A DNA stretch of 64,000 nucleotides, from the NCBI RefSeq assembly GCF_003991405.1, contig NZ_RPEN01000159.1, forward strand, positions 1-64,000. Direction: 5' to 3'. The stretch comes from Pseudorhodobacter sp. E13. Lineage in GTDB: Bacteria > Pseudomonadota > Alphaproteobacteria > Rhodobacterales > Rhodobacteraceae. Under the pieces are notes generated by a model. The model worked only from the letters and a program-made list of their open reading frames with translations, did no database searches and had not been told where the DNA came from. Each line of letters starts with the position of its first letter. Position 1 is the first letter of the stretch. The translations under genes were made by a program, and so were the position numbers. Shown in pieces: positions 1-8,856 of this stretch.

Positions 1-111
1 CGGGCAACAGACACCCAATCGCTCAGCCACCTCCCGCACCGGGTAGCCCCGATCCTCGACCTGCGCGACCGCATCGCGCTTGAACTCGTCTGTGAATTTA
101 GCTCCGGACAT
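1..111 (-). CDS. IS3-family transposase OrfA, N-terminal 37 codons (partial)
   Basis: Reading on the minus strand from an ATG at 111, the product begins MSGAKFTDEFKRDAVAQVED and continues into GYPVREVAERLGV before leaving the window. This is the typical start of the small helix-turn-helix OrfA of IS3-group elements (F-T-x-E-F-K-R-x-A-V, then an HTH with VxEVAxxLGV). A strong ribosome binding site, AGGAGG, lies 6-7 bases before the ATG. OrfA normally binds the IS ends and is fused to OrfB by programmed frameshifting; OrfB would lie outside the window. The reading frame is open to the window edge. Confidence 0.8.
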   Translation of the reverse strand, partial: MSGAKFTDEFKRDAVAQVEDRGYPVREVAERLGVCCP

Positions 112-171
112 CTCGTCCTCCTGGCTTCCAAAATTACCAAGCAAGGCGTCGACAAATCTAGGGGCTATTCA
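1..171 (-). mobile_element. End of an IS3-family insertion sequence (partial)
   Basis: The minus strand carries the first codons of an IS3-type OrfA transposase. About 60 bases upstream of its start is a sequence beginning TGAATAGCCCC when read from position 171 inward, which looks like a terminal inverted repeat of this family (ends starting TG). The rest of the element lies left of the window, so the second inverted repeat and the target duplication cannot be checked. The exact end at 171 is an inference. Confidence 0.6.
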
Positions 172-471
172 TAATTCAGAACAGCACGCAGGCGTTTTTG
201 GGTCAGCAGGTTGTGTCTCCGGTGAGCATACTGAGTCTTTAGGTTAGAAATTCGCTTTTGTTGGTCGGGATGGTGGATTTTAGCTGCAACTTTGTATGTG
301 AGGTTCTGAACGTTGGGCGATGAGCTCCCGTTCGCTGCACGTCTGATATTGCCACACGATAAGATGAAAGAAGACTTTTATGCCTTAGCTTTTTGGTCTG
401 AACCTACTCTGGGCCGAACACGCGTCAGTCCAAAGCCGTGGCAATAGTTGGGTGCGCAGCCAAGTTTCTGC
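172..471. other. Intergenic region between IS end and RTX gene, no gene seen
   Basis: About 300 bases between the presumed IS boundary and the stop codon of the RTX gene. Short open frames on the plus strand here are antisense continuations without family features or ribosome binding sites. I see no tRNA, strong hairpin terminator or repeat. Confidence 0.5.
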
Positions 472-3400
472 TTAAGGCCAACCCGCGATTATCGGCGCTT
501 CGTCGAACGAAGGCCGCTTTCCAAGCGGTATCCATTGGCCCATTCGTCTCGAGGACTTCAAGTCGGAGCGACGCGCAAGCGGATATGCGCGGCTACCATA
601 GATGTTTGAAAGATCAGCAAGGTTGGTAATGCCAAGGAATGCTCTTTGCCGACAGGACCTGATTGCAGCTGCTATCCGCAGCCTCTCAACGACGGGTAAC
701 ACCTGCAGGGCCTGTGGCCCCGGATACATGCTTTCGACAGCAGCACCCGCAGCAGACAACACGCCATGATGGTTCAGCAAAATGTGGTGGTAGCGCACGG
801 TTTTGACGCCGTTTGCGACCCGCACGCCTCGCATGTTTGCCTCGGCCAAATGGCGCGCGCGCACGAACATGATATTTCCATCTGGCCGCTGCAAAGCGAC
901 GGCATGCTGCGGCGACAGGAGCAACGGCGTGGTGTTACCAATGGTGCCTGCGTCAAAATGGATCGGTTTGTCTGTGGGGTGCGCGGCAAGATCTGCGACG
1001 CTTAGACTGCGAGCACCGGCCCAGATAATGCGGGCGGGCCCGGCTTGTGTCTGCACCATGTCGCCCACTGTCAGGACCTCAACCGCGCACCAGCCGGTCG
1101 GCGTCTGGATCTGTGTGCCCGCAACAAAGCATGGGATGCCCATTTGCCCCATCGCTTGCTTGCCTTCCACTTGGCTGGGCGAAATTCCTTGCAAAATAAC
1201 CGTTTCACCTTCGGGAAAGGTCAGGATCGCGTCGCCGGTGCCATCGCCGTTGGTGTCAGTCACCACGACGTCGCGCCACTTGACCGGATCACCAGACAAC
1301 GTGCGCAGATCGGACACATCCAACTGATCGACGGTGTGGCCTTGGTCCAACGTCATGTCAAAATCGGTGACCGTGTCTGCGCCGCCAGATTGCGCCAAGG
1401 CAAAGGTATCTTGCCCTGCGCCACCCGTCAAAGTATCGGACCCCGCGCCGCCGGTTAGACGGTCATTTCCACCTTCACCGAAAAGCTGATCAGCGCCATC
1501 GCCACCGCTGACAGTATCATTACCGCCTCCGCCCAAAACGACATCGTCTCCGGCACCTGCCGTCAGGCTATCGTTCCCCTCTCCACCGAAGATGACGTCG
1601 TTACCGGCCCCACCGTCGATCGTATCATCGCCTTGATCACCAGTCAGGATATCGCCGCCGCCACCGCCATACAGGACGTCGTTGCCATCACCACCTTCGA
1701 CTGAGTCGAAACCTGAACCACCATAGACCGTATCGTTTCCGGCACCGCCGAATGTGTAGTTGCCATCTGAATCCGAGCTGTGGATTTTGTCGTTGCCGTC
1801 GCCACCATAGAGATCATCATAACCACCGGTTCCGGTCCCGCCGTAAATGCTATCGTCGCCTAAGCCGCCATAAAGCGTGTCACTTCCTGCACCGCCAACA
1901 ATGGTATCATTGCCCGCACCTGCATTGATCTCGGTGCCTGTGGTCGTATTCGACGCGTTGATATTGTCCGCGAATTCGGTGCCGTTGACGGCCTCAATGT
2001 CGTAGAAATAGCCAGAACCGCTTGCGCTACTGAACGAATATGTGCCTTGTTCATTGGCTGAATAAGTGACCGTGACACCGCTGGTTGCGTTTTCATCATT
2101 GAAATCCAGCGTGTCATCGTCGGTGCCGCCGCCACCGCCGAGGATCGTATCTTGGCCACCACTTTGGGTGATCAGGAAAGTGTCGGCATCATTGCCGCCG
2201 TCGATCAGCTCGTTACCTTCGCAAGACTGAAGCGTATCATTGCCCGCGCCGCCATAGAGCGTGTCGTTACCCGTCCAGCCTTGCATGACATCATTGCCGT
2301 CGCCACCATGCAGCAAATCATTACCAGCGCCGCCTAAGACAGTGTCATTGCCCGCACCGCCATAGACAGTGTCGGTGCCGCCCCAACTGTCGATGTAATC
2401 ATCGCCCGCGCCGCCAAAAATGCTGTCATTGCCATTGGTGCCAAACGCAGTGTCATTGCCTGCACCCAGATCAAGCGTGACACCATTTTGTGACATTGTG
2501 CCATCAAAATAGTCATCTTTGCTTGTGGTGGTGATGGCCTCAATCTGGGAAAATGATATCGACCCAGAGCTGCCAGTGATCGCGCCTGCCTCATTCCCGG
2601 AATAGGAAACGGTAACGGGGTTTGAAAGCTGGCTCAGGTCTATTTTGTCAAAGTCGATGCCGCCTTCACCGCCGACAACAATGTCTGCGCCGAACCCATC
2701 TTCAAATTTGAAATAGTCACTATCATCGCCGCCATCGAGGCGGTCATTGCCCGTTCCACCGTATAGGCTATCGTTGCCGATGCCGCCATAAAGGCTGTCA
2801 TCGCCATCGCCGCCATAGACGGAATCGTGGCCAGCATCACCCTTGACCGTATCATTGCCTGTGCCGCCACTGACATAGTCGTTACCCGCGCCACCCTCTA
2901 AGCTGTCGGCATCTTCCTGGCCATACAGCTGATCATTGCCATCACCGCCATACAAAACGTCAGTGCCCGTCCCGCCAACCAACGAGTCATCGCCCCCGCC
3001 GCCGTAAAGCGTGTCGTTACCGACTTCTCCTCTAAGCGTGTCATTGCCATCGCCGCCATAGAGTGCATCATTGCCTTCCTGCCCATACAAAAGATCTGCG
3101 CCGGCATCACCGTAAAGCGCATCATCGCCTTCATCGCCAACCAACGTATCGTTATCGGCACCGCCATAGATGGTATCGTTGCCCATCCCGCCGTGAATGC
3201 TGTCGTTGCCCGTGCCGCCATAAACGAGGTCATTGCCACTGCCCGTATCGACGGTATCATTGCCCGCGCCAGCATCAACTGTATCATTTCCGCCATAGGC
3301 ATTCATCTTGGTACCATCAGCGTCAGTGTAGCTGGTCCCCATAGTGTCGTTGCCAGAGGTGCCGTTGACCGTTCCATCAAGAAATGCGTTTTTCTCCTGA

Positions 3401-3861
3401 TTGATGGAAGAGCCGATGTTATTGTTCGCGTTTATCGAGTCCAATTTGATGGACTGGATCGGCTTTATGCCCAGCGCGGTGTTGTTGGCATGCCCTGCCA
3501 CCCAAGGCGCCAAAAAGGTCCGGCCTGCTGCGTCTTGCATGACGACGACAACAACGTTGCCAGTCGTGCCGTCATTATAGGTTATGGTCGCGTTATAGCC
3601 CACAATGGAATCGAACGTGGAGGAAACGCCGTTATAGGTCAGTTGTTCGCCGGTTTGGCCACCGCTGTTGGTGCGAACGACACCATCGTTATCTGCATCC
3701 GTAGTCGTCAGGCTTTTGATATTGTTATAAAGCGGGGCTCCGGAGCCACCGAACTTCTGGCCAACCAAATTTCCAGCGTTTTCTGCAACATAGTCGTTTT
3801 CATTCGTATCCATGTCGGCGAAGGTGCCGAGGTAGAACACTTCCATAGTGTTGGTTGCCAT
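472..3861 (-). CDS. RTX calcium-binding protein with C-terminal Hint domain
   Basis: A predicted 1129-residue secreted or surface protein. An N-terminal region of about 160 residues (start [14 protein letters not shown]) of a type common in Roseobacter RTX proteins leads into long arrays of glycine-rich nonapeptides (GGxGNDTLxGG type, roughly residues 165-400, 465-590 and 670-860) that bind calcium and fold as parallel beta-rolls. From Cys911 ([11 protein letters not shown]) a Hint_2 hedgehog/intein-like domain follows, with the expected SPQHAV and [11 protein letters not shown] motifs. RTX proteins usually leave the cell by a type I secretion system with a C-terminal signal; no such transporter is in the window. 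The ATG at 3861 is preferred; a GTG 12 bases upstream would add four residues but has no ribosome binding site. It lies in the accessory region. Confidence 0.85.
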   Translation of the reverse strand: MATNTMEVFYLGTFADMDTNENDYVAENAGNLVGQKFGGSGAPLYNNIKSLTTTDADNDGVVRTNSGGQTGEQLTYNGVSSTFDSIVGYNATITYNDGTTGNVVVVVMQDAAGRTFLAPWVAGHANNTALGIKPIQSIKLDSINANNNIGSSINQEKNAFLDGTVNGTSGNDTMGTSYTDADGTKMNAYGGNDTVDAGAGNDTVDTGSGNDLVYGGTGNDSIHGGMGNDTIYGGADNDTLVGDEGDDALYGDAGADLLYGQEGNDALYGGDGNDTLRGEVGNDTLYGGGGDDSLVGGTGTDVLYGGDGNDQLYGQEDADSLEGGAGNDYVSGGTGNDTVKGDAGHDSVYGGDGDDSLYGGIGNDSLYGGTGNDRLDGGDDSDYFKFEDGFGADIVVGGEGGIDFDKIDLSQLSNPVTVSYSGNEAGAITGSSGSISFSQIEAITTTSKDDYFDGTMSQNGVTLDLGAGNDTAFGTNGNDSIFGGAGDDYIDSWGGTDTVYGGAGNDTVLGGAGNDLLHGGDGNDVMQGWTGNDTLYGGAGNDTLQSCEGNELIDGGNDADTFLITQSGGQDTILGGGGGTDDDTLDFNDENATSGVTVTYSANEQGTYSFSSASGSGYFYDIEAVNGTEFADNINASNTTTGTEINAGAGNDTIVGGAGSDTLYGGLGDDSIYGGTGTGGYDDLYGGDGNDKIHSSDSDGNYTFGGAGNDTVYGGSGFDSVEGGDGNDVLYGGGGGDILTGDQGDDTIDGGAGNDVIFGGEGNDSLTAGAGDDVVLGGGGNDTVSGGDGADQLFGEGGNDRLTGGAGSDTLTGGAGQDTFALAQSGGADTVTDFDMTLDQGHTVDQLDVSDLRTLSGDPVKWRDVVVTDTNGDGTGDAILTFPEGETVILQGISPSQVEGKQAMGQMGIPCFVAGTQIQTPTGWCAVEVLTVGDMVQTQAGPARIIWAGARSLSVADLAAHPTDKPIHFDAGTIGNTTPLLLSPQHAVALQRPDGNIMFVRARHLAEANMRGVRVANGVKTVRYHHILLNHHGVLSAAGAAVESMYPGPQALQVLPVVERLRIAAAIRSCRQRAFLGITNLADLSNIYGSRAYPLARRSDLKSSRRMGQWIPLGKRPSFDEAPIIAGWP

Positions 3862-4138
3862 ACTGAATTCCACACTGAGGACAAAGGGTTGCGACCATTA
3901 AAGAGGCAGGGTGCGCGCCTTTGGAACCTACTGCGGAAACGTAAAACTTCGCTTCAAGTCGCCTAGTTTGATTCAGAGAAGTGCTTAAAGACTGTGTCTA
4001 AAGCAATCTGCATTTGAACGGTAAAAATCCCATCATCCCTGAATCGCTTTGGTTCATGTGTGAACGGCCAAACCTTTTTTGACGTGATCGCCATGCAATT
4101 GGGTCGTGTGGGGCCGGGAAACAGAATCTGCGGCGCAG

Positions 4139-4914
4139 TCATATACCGGTGTCGCCCTCGGTCTCGATCTTCTACACTTCGCCACAATGCTTGCAGTGAA
4201 TAGCGTCTGTTTCGTGCCAGTTCAGGCCACATTCTGGGCATTTATGCTTTATCTTGGCAGGTTGGAAAATCGCGCGCACCAATTGAAGAAAGCGCCACAC
4301 CAACGACCATGATGAACACCGACAACAGCTTGCCGCCTGTGGTTGTGATGGTGATGACGCCAAAGCCTGTCGTCGTCAGCGTCGCCACTGTAAAGTAAAG
4401 CGCGTCAACATAGCCAACGATGCCAGCGCCCTCATCAAAGGCCAACACAAACACCAGCGACGTGGTCACAAGATGAAGACGAACAAGTTGACAGCGGCGA
4501 GTATCGCGTCTCCATGGCGGCGAAAGAATAGGCTTTCGCGCCGAAGGTCACGCAGCAGGTGGTAGGCGTGGATCGGTCGCAGGCCCCGCAGCACGCGCAG
4601 GAAAGCAAAATTACCGGTGATGAGCGGGGCCAACAAAACGGATAGCAGGACGAGCAAATCCGCAATGGTATAAATGCGCAGCAATTCGCGGCGCAGGTTT
4701 TCAGATATCCAGAACCGCGCCACGGGGTCTAGCAGTATGAGCAGGCCGAGCCCCGTATTAACCGTTGTCAAAACCTGCGTTGCAGGCAGGGCCGCTGTGG
4801 CAATGAAATAGACGATGCTTAAGGCATCATAATGATCAACCCATATCGAAACCGCCGGGCGCGCTGGCTTTGACCGGTATAGAGCAACCTGATAGTTCGG
4901 TGCAGTTCTTCCAT
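4139..4914 (-). pseudogene. Decayed voltage-gated-type ion (potassium) channel gene
   Basis: Pieces in three frames rebuild one channel protein: start MEELHRTIRLLYTGQ at 4914, then transmembrane segments (ALSIVYFIATAALPATQ; LLRIYTIADLLVLLSVLLAPL), an Arg-rich S4-like segment (FLRVLRGLRPIHAYHLLRDLRR), the pore helix and filter (YFTVATLTTTGFGVIT), a last membrane helix and a Cys zinc-ribbon-like tail (HKCPECGLNWHETDAIHCKHCG). Apparent deletions shift the frame near 4830, 4470 and 4285, and a TAG follows GEV at 4172 although the frame continues as KIETEGDTG to a TGA at 4139. The filter reads TGFGV where TGFGD is usual. The gene cannot make an intact channel. Confidence 0.85.
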
Positions 4915-5451
4915 CTGCGCAACTTGTCACAAGTATATACCCAAGGCCAGAACCGTCCACAGGCTGACAAACGTGCGGGGGCGTGCAGTTGTCATCTGGC
5001 AGCCCGGCCGTTGTGTCGCCTATTCGCCTCGGGGCAATTGATAGGCTGAAAACCTGACAGTCACTGCGGCAAGCGCCGAAGTCTGTTGTGTAGCAGTTGC
5101 AGCGCAGCATCACTTCGGCCGATGGACAACAGGTCTGGGTCGTTCCTCTTTTTCATTCCAAAGTGGATGAAGCACCTTCAAGTTGTATTTTTTTCATCCC
5201 AGCAGTAAGCGTCAAACGCAGTCATTCACGCCAAGAAGGCGGACATCCAGCGCTATTACCTCCCTCACCATTCCTCTGTGTGGGGGCGGAGGATTGAGCC
5301 ACCCCGATCTGCCGACACTGGCTGCATCCCCATCGACAGGTCATGTTTTTCCTAGGACTTCGCATGTCCCAAGCGACCACGAAAACTCCCACCCGACCGT
5401 TCTGATGCAACGCGGTAAAATAAGTCATGTAACCAACCACATGAGAAGAAC
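4915..5451. other. Gene-free stretch of 537 bases
   Basis: Between the channel pseudogene and the XRE-type regulator. Short frames exist on both strands but none has a plausible start site, domain or composition. No tRNA, terminator or obvious repeat was seen. It probably contains the promoter of the regulator at 5452. Confidence 0.5.
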
Positions 5452-5850
5452 ATGACCAATCCATACCAAAACACCGCGACAGCAAAACTTGTCGCTGACC
5501 GCATCCGTGACCTGTCGCATCGCAAGACCCAAGCTGAGATTGCGTCCGATGCGACTTTTGCCAACACCAACAAGATGACCTTCCTCAAGAACGGTAAGAA
5601 CAAGGTGCCCCTGGACTGTGTTCCGTCCTTGGCCAGAGCTTTGGAAGTGGACCCTGCATACCTGTGGCGTCTTGCTTTAGACCAAGCAGTGGGTTCGACG
5701 GCTGCAAAAGCGATCACCGATATCTTCGGGACGCCCGCAACCCGAAATGAACGCGGCTGGCCGGATGAACTGCGAGATGCATCAGACAACACCGACCCGC
5801 GTCTCACGGCTCGTTCGCGGGCTGCACTCAGGGGAATATTCGGCAAATGA
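5452..5850 (+). CDS. XRE/Cro-like phage-type regulator
   Basis: A 132-residue protein. The first ~70 residues resemble a lambda-repressor-like helix-turn-helix: KTQAEIASDATFANTNKMTFLKNGKNKVPLD followed by VPSLARALEVDPAYLWRLALDQ, the usual hand-over from HTH to the next helix in phage and mobile-element regulators of Rhodobacteraceae. The C-terminal 50 residues have no recognised domain and probably serve dimerisation. Its stop overlaps the start of the following small ORF (ATGA), so the two are probably translated together. A weak site (GAGAAG) precedes the ATG. Target genes are unknown. The family assignment is moderately secure. Confidence 0.7.
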   Translation: MTNPYQNTATAKLVADRIRDLSHRKTQAEIASDATFANTNKMTFLKNGKNKVPLDCVPSLARALEVDPAYLWRLALDQAVGSTAAKAITDIFGTPATRNERGWPDELRDASDNTDPRLTARSRAALRGIFGK

Positions 5851-6005
5851 GCGAAGCCATCTTCACATCGCCCACGGCCCCAGCGGGACCGTGGGACCAA
5901 CTGACCGAGAATGAAAAGGCTTGGATTATGTTCATCCGGGTCATCAGTGGCGGTCGCGATCCACGCATCACTCCGAACGCGACCGGGCTTAGAGGAAACT
6001 GCTAA
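5847..6005 (+). CDS. Small protein translationally coupled to the XRE regulator
   Basis: A 52-residue ORF starting at the ATG that overlaps the TGA of the upstream regulator. It begins MSEAIFTSPTAPAGPW and contains TENEKAWIMFIRVISGGRDPRITPNA. The pattern (proline-rich start, then a short helix with W-I-x-F-I-R and a D-R-D-P-like motif) is reminiscent of small ORFs found next to such regulators in Rhodobacteraceae mobile DNA, from memory and not verified. The C-terminus is short and may be truncated. No function can be assigned; the ATGA overlap is the main evidence that it is translated. Confidence 0.5.
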   Translation: MSEAIFTSPTAPAGPWDQLTENEKAWIMFIRVISGGRDPRITPNATGLRGNC

Positions 6006-6088
6006 ACACGGGATGAGGCGTCGGTTCGGGAAACGTCAGCTTTTTCCCATGACAGGTCACGCAACGTAATGGTTGTGGCAATGTATTC

Positions 6089-6322
6089 TCACTTTGAGCA
6101 AGAAAGGGAGCTTGCGTGCGTCATAAAGCAGGTCTGCAACTTGCTGTCTTGCTCGATGATGTCATTCAGCCGCCACCGCGTGCACCCTAGGCCAACTTTA
6201 ACCGCACGAGGAAAATCCCCACTACGCTTCCAACGCCAGATCGTGGCGGTGGATACTCGATATCGCTCTGCGACCTCTTCCACTGTGAAATAGATGTTGT
6301 CTGTTTCGAAGTGTTTCGTCAT
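6089..6322 (-). CDS. AlpA-like helix-turn-helix regulator / excisionase-type protein
   Basis: A 77-residue protein. Residues 10-55 (YFTVEEVAERYRVSTATIWRWKRSGDFPRAVKVG) form the MerR-like winged helix-turn-helix typical of AlpA regulators and recombination directionality factors, including the signature W-R-W-K-x-x-G-x-F-P. In integrative elements these activate the integrase or bind the attachment sites. The C-terminal 20 residues (ending SSLSCSK) diverge from the usual tail. GAGGA lies 6-7 bases before the ATG. It is transcribed away from tRNA-Phe, 238 bases from the 3' end of that tRNA, a common location for such genes. A perfect palindrome lies 87 bases upstream. Confidence 0.8.
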   Translation of the reverse strand: MTKHFETDNIYFTVEEVAERYRVSTATIWRWKRSGDFPRAVKVGLGCTRWRLNDIIEQDSKLQTCFMTHASSLSCSK

Positions 6323-6408
6323 CTTTTATCCTCGGCTTACTTCTTCATTGGGGTGATATTCCTGCTACAGACAGGATTCGCAAAATCCGCCGTTTGGATT
6401 TTGATTTT

Positions 6409-6427
6409 TGACAAAGAATCTTTGTCA
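6409..6427. promoter_or_regulatory. Perfect 19-bp palindrome, probable operator
   Basis: TGACAAAGAATCTTTGTCA is a perfect inverted repeat with 9-base arms around one central base. It lies in AT-rich DNA between tRNA-Phe and the AlpA-like gene. The size and symmetry fit a dimeric repressor or excisionase site. Which protein binds is unknown; the AlpA-like protein itself or the XRE regulator at 5452 are candidates. Confidence 0.5.
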
Positions 6428-6560
6428 TCGAAGCAAATAGTGTCGACCACAAACCAGAGAAACATTTGCGTAAAGTAGTCCAGAGGTAGTCCGGAAACAC
6501 AGAAATCTATTGCATGCAAAGGCGATCGCATGGGTAGCTTTATGATTGCAGAGAGTTAAG

Positions 6561-6636
6561 TGGTGCCCGGAGACGGATTTGAACCGCCGACACGCGGATT
6601 TTCAATCCGCTGCTCTACCAACTGAGCTATCCGGGC
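6561..6636 (-). tRNA. tRNA-Phe (anticodon GAA)
   Basis: A 76-base tRNA on the minus strand including an encoded CCA. The acceptor stem GCCCGGA pairs with TCCGGGC, the D-loop has AGCTCAGTTGGTAGAGC, the anticodon loop TTGAAAA carries GAA, and the T-arm contains GGTTCGAATCC. Its 3' end faces the accessory region to the left, consistent with use of this tRNA as an integration site. Confidence 0.97.
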
Positions 6637-6711
6637 ACGTGAGCGCGGTATTAGGACAGGGCGCGGGGGCTGTCCAGAGGGTTTGCGCAAAAAAACCGCG
6701 TGCCATGCAAA

Positions 6712-6888
6712 TTACTGGCGCGGCGGTGCGGGGGGCTGGTTGAGGTCGTCGTCATCCTCATCCACGGCCTCTGCCGGAATGGCATAGGACCCCGATAGCC
6801 ACTTGCCCAAATCCACATCCGCGCAGCGGCGCGAGCAGAAGGGGCGGTATTTCGGGTCGGCCTCGCGTTTGCAGATCGGGCAACTCAT
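6712..6888 (-). CDS. yacG: DNA gyrase inhibitor YacG (zinc protein)
   Basis: A 58-residue protein beginning [20 protein letters not shown]. The four cysteines CPIC and CSRRC form the zinc site of YacG, and RRCADVDLGKWLSGSYAIP is the family's signature. YacG in Escherichia coli binds GyrB and inhibits gyrase. The acidic tail (EDDDDLN) is typical. The start is taken at the ATG at 6888, which overlaps the stop of the RNase E/G-like gene (ATGA), so it is the last gene of an infA-maf-rng-yacG operon. A longer frame starting upstream would be spurious because it overlaps the preceding gene. Confidence 0.93.
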   Translation of the reverse strand: MSCPICKREADPKYRPFCSRRCADVDLGKWLSGSYAIPAEAVDEDDDDLNQPPAPPRQ

Positions 6889-7928
6889 GCGCCAACCTCC
6901 AGTACCTCGGCCAGGTTCAAACGGTCGCGTTTGCGGACCAGCTCGTAAAGGCCCAGCGTTGTCCATCCGACCAGATTTGTCTCGGCAGATTCGCCTTTGA
7001 AGGCCGCGCGCAGCACTTGGTCCAGCACGGCGCGGTCGCGTTTGGGCATTGGCGCAAAATCCACCACGATCTGGCCGCCAAGGCCGCGCAAGCGCAACTG
7101 GCGTGGCAGGTCGCGGGCTGCGGCGATATTGGCCTTCAGCCCCGCCGCCGGGCTGGTATCGCCGCCCGTGTTCACATCCACGGCCAGCACGGCGCGGGTG
7201 GGTTCGATCATCATATGGCCTGCGCCGGGCAAATCGACGCGCGGCTCCAGCACTGCGTCGATCATTTCCAGCACACCGAGATCGGCAAAACCGCCCTCCA
7301 CCACCTCATCAGGGGCGGGGTCGGCCCAATCCCGCCACGCGGTTTCCTGCGCCGAAGCACCTTCGACCAGCAGTTCCGGCCCGCCGTCGGTATCGGCCAG
7401 CACAGCCTCGGCCAATGCGCGCACAGCGGCGACATCGGCGGCAATCTCATCGCTGTCCACATCGGCGCAGGCAGAGCGCAGGATCAGCCCCAAACCCTCT
7501 GCCGCGCCGGCCATGCCTGCGACAGCCAGCGCCTCCAACGCGGCGCGCAAGCCTTCGTCCTTGATCCGGCGCGAGATATTGCACCCCGGCGCGCCCGGTG
7601 TCGCAATCGCATAGCGGCTTTTGAACAAAAGCCGGGTGGTGACGGGCACGGCCTTGCCCGGCTCTGCCGGTCCCGTGACCTGCACCAACAGCTTTGCCCC
7701 GGGTGCTATGCCCGATGTTTGGCGCAAGAACCCGCTGCCTTCGGGCAGTTTGACGAAAACGCCGCCCTGCCCTTTCATCAAACGATCGGCGACGCAGCGG
7801 TAAATCGCCCCCGGCAGCGCCTCATCCCCCGCAGGATCGACCAGCAGGTCTTGCAACTGGCCATCGACAAGCAGCGCGGCGGCTGGCCTGCCCTGCACCT
7901 CATCCAGAACGACAATCCGGCCCTTCAT
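6885..7928 (-). CDS. Ribonuclease E/G family protein
   Basis: A 347-residue single-strand-specific endoribonuclease of the RNase E/G family, shorter than E. coli RNase G (489). The catalytic region is recognisable: [13 protein letters not shown], then [22 protein letters not shown] (the acidic metal-binding segment), and [18 protein letters not shown] (second acidic segment). A canonical N-terminal S1 domain is not obvious. The ATG at 7928 overlaps the maf stop (ATGA) and the stop overlaps yacG, so the genes are translationally coupled. Probable role in rRNA or mRNA processing. Whether this short form retains full activity cannot be judged from sequence. Confidence 0.85.
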   Translation of the reverse strand: MKGRIVVLDEVQGRPAAALLVDGQLQDLLVDPAGDEALPGAIYRCVADRLMKGQGGVFVKLPEGSGFLRQTSGIAPGAKLLVQVTGPAEPGKAVPVTTRLLFKSRYAIATPGAPGCNISRRIKDEGLRAALEALAVAGMAGAAEGLGLILRSACADVDSDEIAADVAAVRALAEAVLADTDGGPELLVEGASAQETAWRDWADPAPDEVVEGGFADLGVLEMIDAVLEPRVDLPGAGHMMIEPTRAVLAVDVNTGGDTSPAAGLKANIAAARDLPRQLRLRGLGGQIVVDFAPMPKRDRAVLDQVLRAAFKGESAETNLVGWTTLGLYELVRKRDRLNLAEVLEVGA

Positions 7929-8503
7929 TCTGTATCCTTCCAAACCGGATATCCTGCGGTGGCAAGCATTGCGGCGGTTTCGGCCACAGGAAGGCCCATG
8001 ATTGCGGTGAATGAGCCCGAAATCCACGGGATAAAGGCCCCGGCAAGCCCTTGGATGCCATAGCCACCCGCCTTGCCGCGCCAATCATTGCTGGCCAGAT
8101 AGGCGTTCAACTCTGCGTCCGACAGCCGCTTCATTTTCACGGCGGACACCACTTCGCGCGTCCAGACTTGCGCGCCGCGCCGCAGGGCGACAGCGGTGAT
8201 CACCGAATGCCTGCGCCCGCCAAGGGCCAGCAGAAACTCCGCCGCCTGCCCTGCATCCACGGGCTTGCCCATGATCCGACGGCCCAGCGCCACCGTGGTA
8301 TCGGCACAAAGCACAATATCTTCCGGCCCAGCCGCGACCGCCATCGCCTTTGCCTTGGCGATCCGGGCGCAATAGGGGCGCGGAAGTTCCGCCTTCAGCG
8401 GGTCTTCGTTGATATCAGGGGGCAAAACCGCATCCGGCACCACACCAATCTGCGCCAACAGGTCAAGCCTGCGCGGGCTGGCAGAGCCGAGAATCAGGCG
8501 CAT
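7925..8503 (-). CDS. maf: Maf-family nucleoside triphosphate pyrophosphatase
   Basis: A 192-residue protein starting [20 protein letters not shown], the Maf signature (SxSPRR). Further family motifs are [22 protein letters not shown], and [10 protein letters not shown] near residue 145. Maf proteins hydrolyse non-canonical or specific nucleoside triphosphates to monophosphates and pyrophosphate, preventing their incorporation into nucleic acids. The gene starts 3 bases after the infA stop and overlaps the next gene by ATGA. Length is normal. Subfamily (dTTP/UTP versus m7GTP) was not resolved. Confidence 0.95.
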   Translation of the reverse strand: MRLILGSASPRRLDLLAQIGVVPDAVLPPDINEDPLKAELPRPYCARIAKAKAMAVAAGPEDIVLCADTTVALGRRIMGKPVDAGQAAEFLLALGGRRHSVITAVALRRGAQVWTREVVSAVKMKRLSDAELNAYLASNDWRGKAGGYGIQGLAGAFIPWISGSFTAIMGLPVAETAAMLATAGYPVWKDTE

Positions 8504-8506
8504 GGT

Positions 8507-8725
8507 TTACTTGAAGCGGTAGTTGATACGGCCTTTGGACAGGTCATAGGGGGTCATTTCCACCTGAACCTTGTCGCCTGCCAACACGCGGATGCGGTTT
8601 TTGCGCATCTTGCCTGCCATTGTCGCGATCAATTCATGGCCGTTCTCAAGTTCGACCTTGAATGTCGCATTCGGCAGGAGTTCCTTGACGACACCGGGGA
8701 ATTCGAGAATGTCTTCTTTGGCCAT
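8507..8725 (-). CDS. infA: Translation initiation factor IF-1
   Basis: A 72-residue S1/OB-fold protein, exactly the family length: [20 protein letters not shown], then [22 protein letters not shown] and a terminal [11 protein letters not shown]-1 occupies the ribosomal A site and assists IF-2 and IF-3 during initiation. The start at 8725 gives the standard MAKED N-terminus; a longer in-frame start has no support. It heads the infA-maf-rng-yacG operon, transcribed leftward. Confidence 0.98.
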   Translation of the reverse strand: MAKEDILEFPGVVKELLPNATFKVELENGHELIATMAGKMRKNRIRVLAGDKVQVEMTPYDLSKGRINYRFK

Positions 8726-8823
8726 GGTCACTCCAATAAGGTTGAGCCCGCAAAACATGCGGGCTTTCGCGGGCATATGCGCCCAAGCGGGCCGATTTTC
8801 AAGCGCAAAGTGCAAAAGCAGTG

Positions 8824-8847
8824 GCCCCAAGCGGTGAAACTTGGGGC
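8824..8847 (-). terminator. Hairpin after aspS, possible terminator
   Basis: On the minus strand GCCCCAAG and CTTGGGGC form a perfect 8-bp stem with an 8-base loop, starting 9 bases past the aspS stop. The following sequence has only a weak T run, so termination efficiency is uncertain. Confidence 0.45.
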
Positions 8848-8856
8848 AAAACCGGC

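Noticed and set aside
2000-3320. Regularly repeated DNA that could resemble a CRISPR or tandem repeat array
   Set aside because: The repetition is coding: 27-base periodicity encodes RTX nonapeptides in one uninterrupted frame, without constant repeats and unique spacers.
3963-4241. Minus-strand ORF of 92 codons beside the channel pseudogene
   Set aside because: It overlaps the decayed channel in a different frame, has no recognised domain and no good ribosome binding site.
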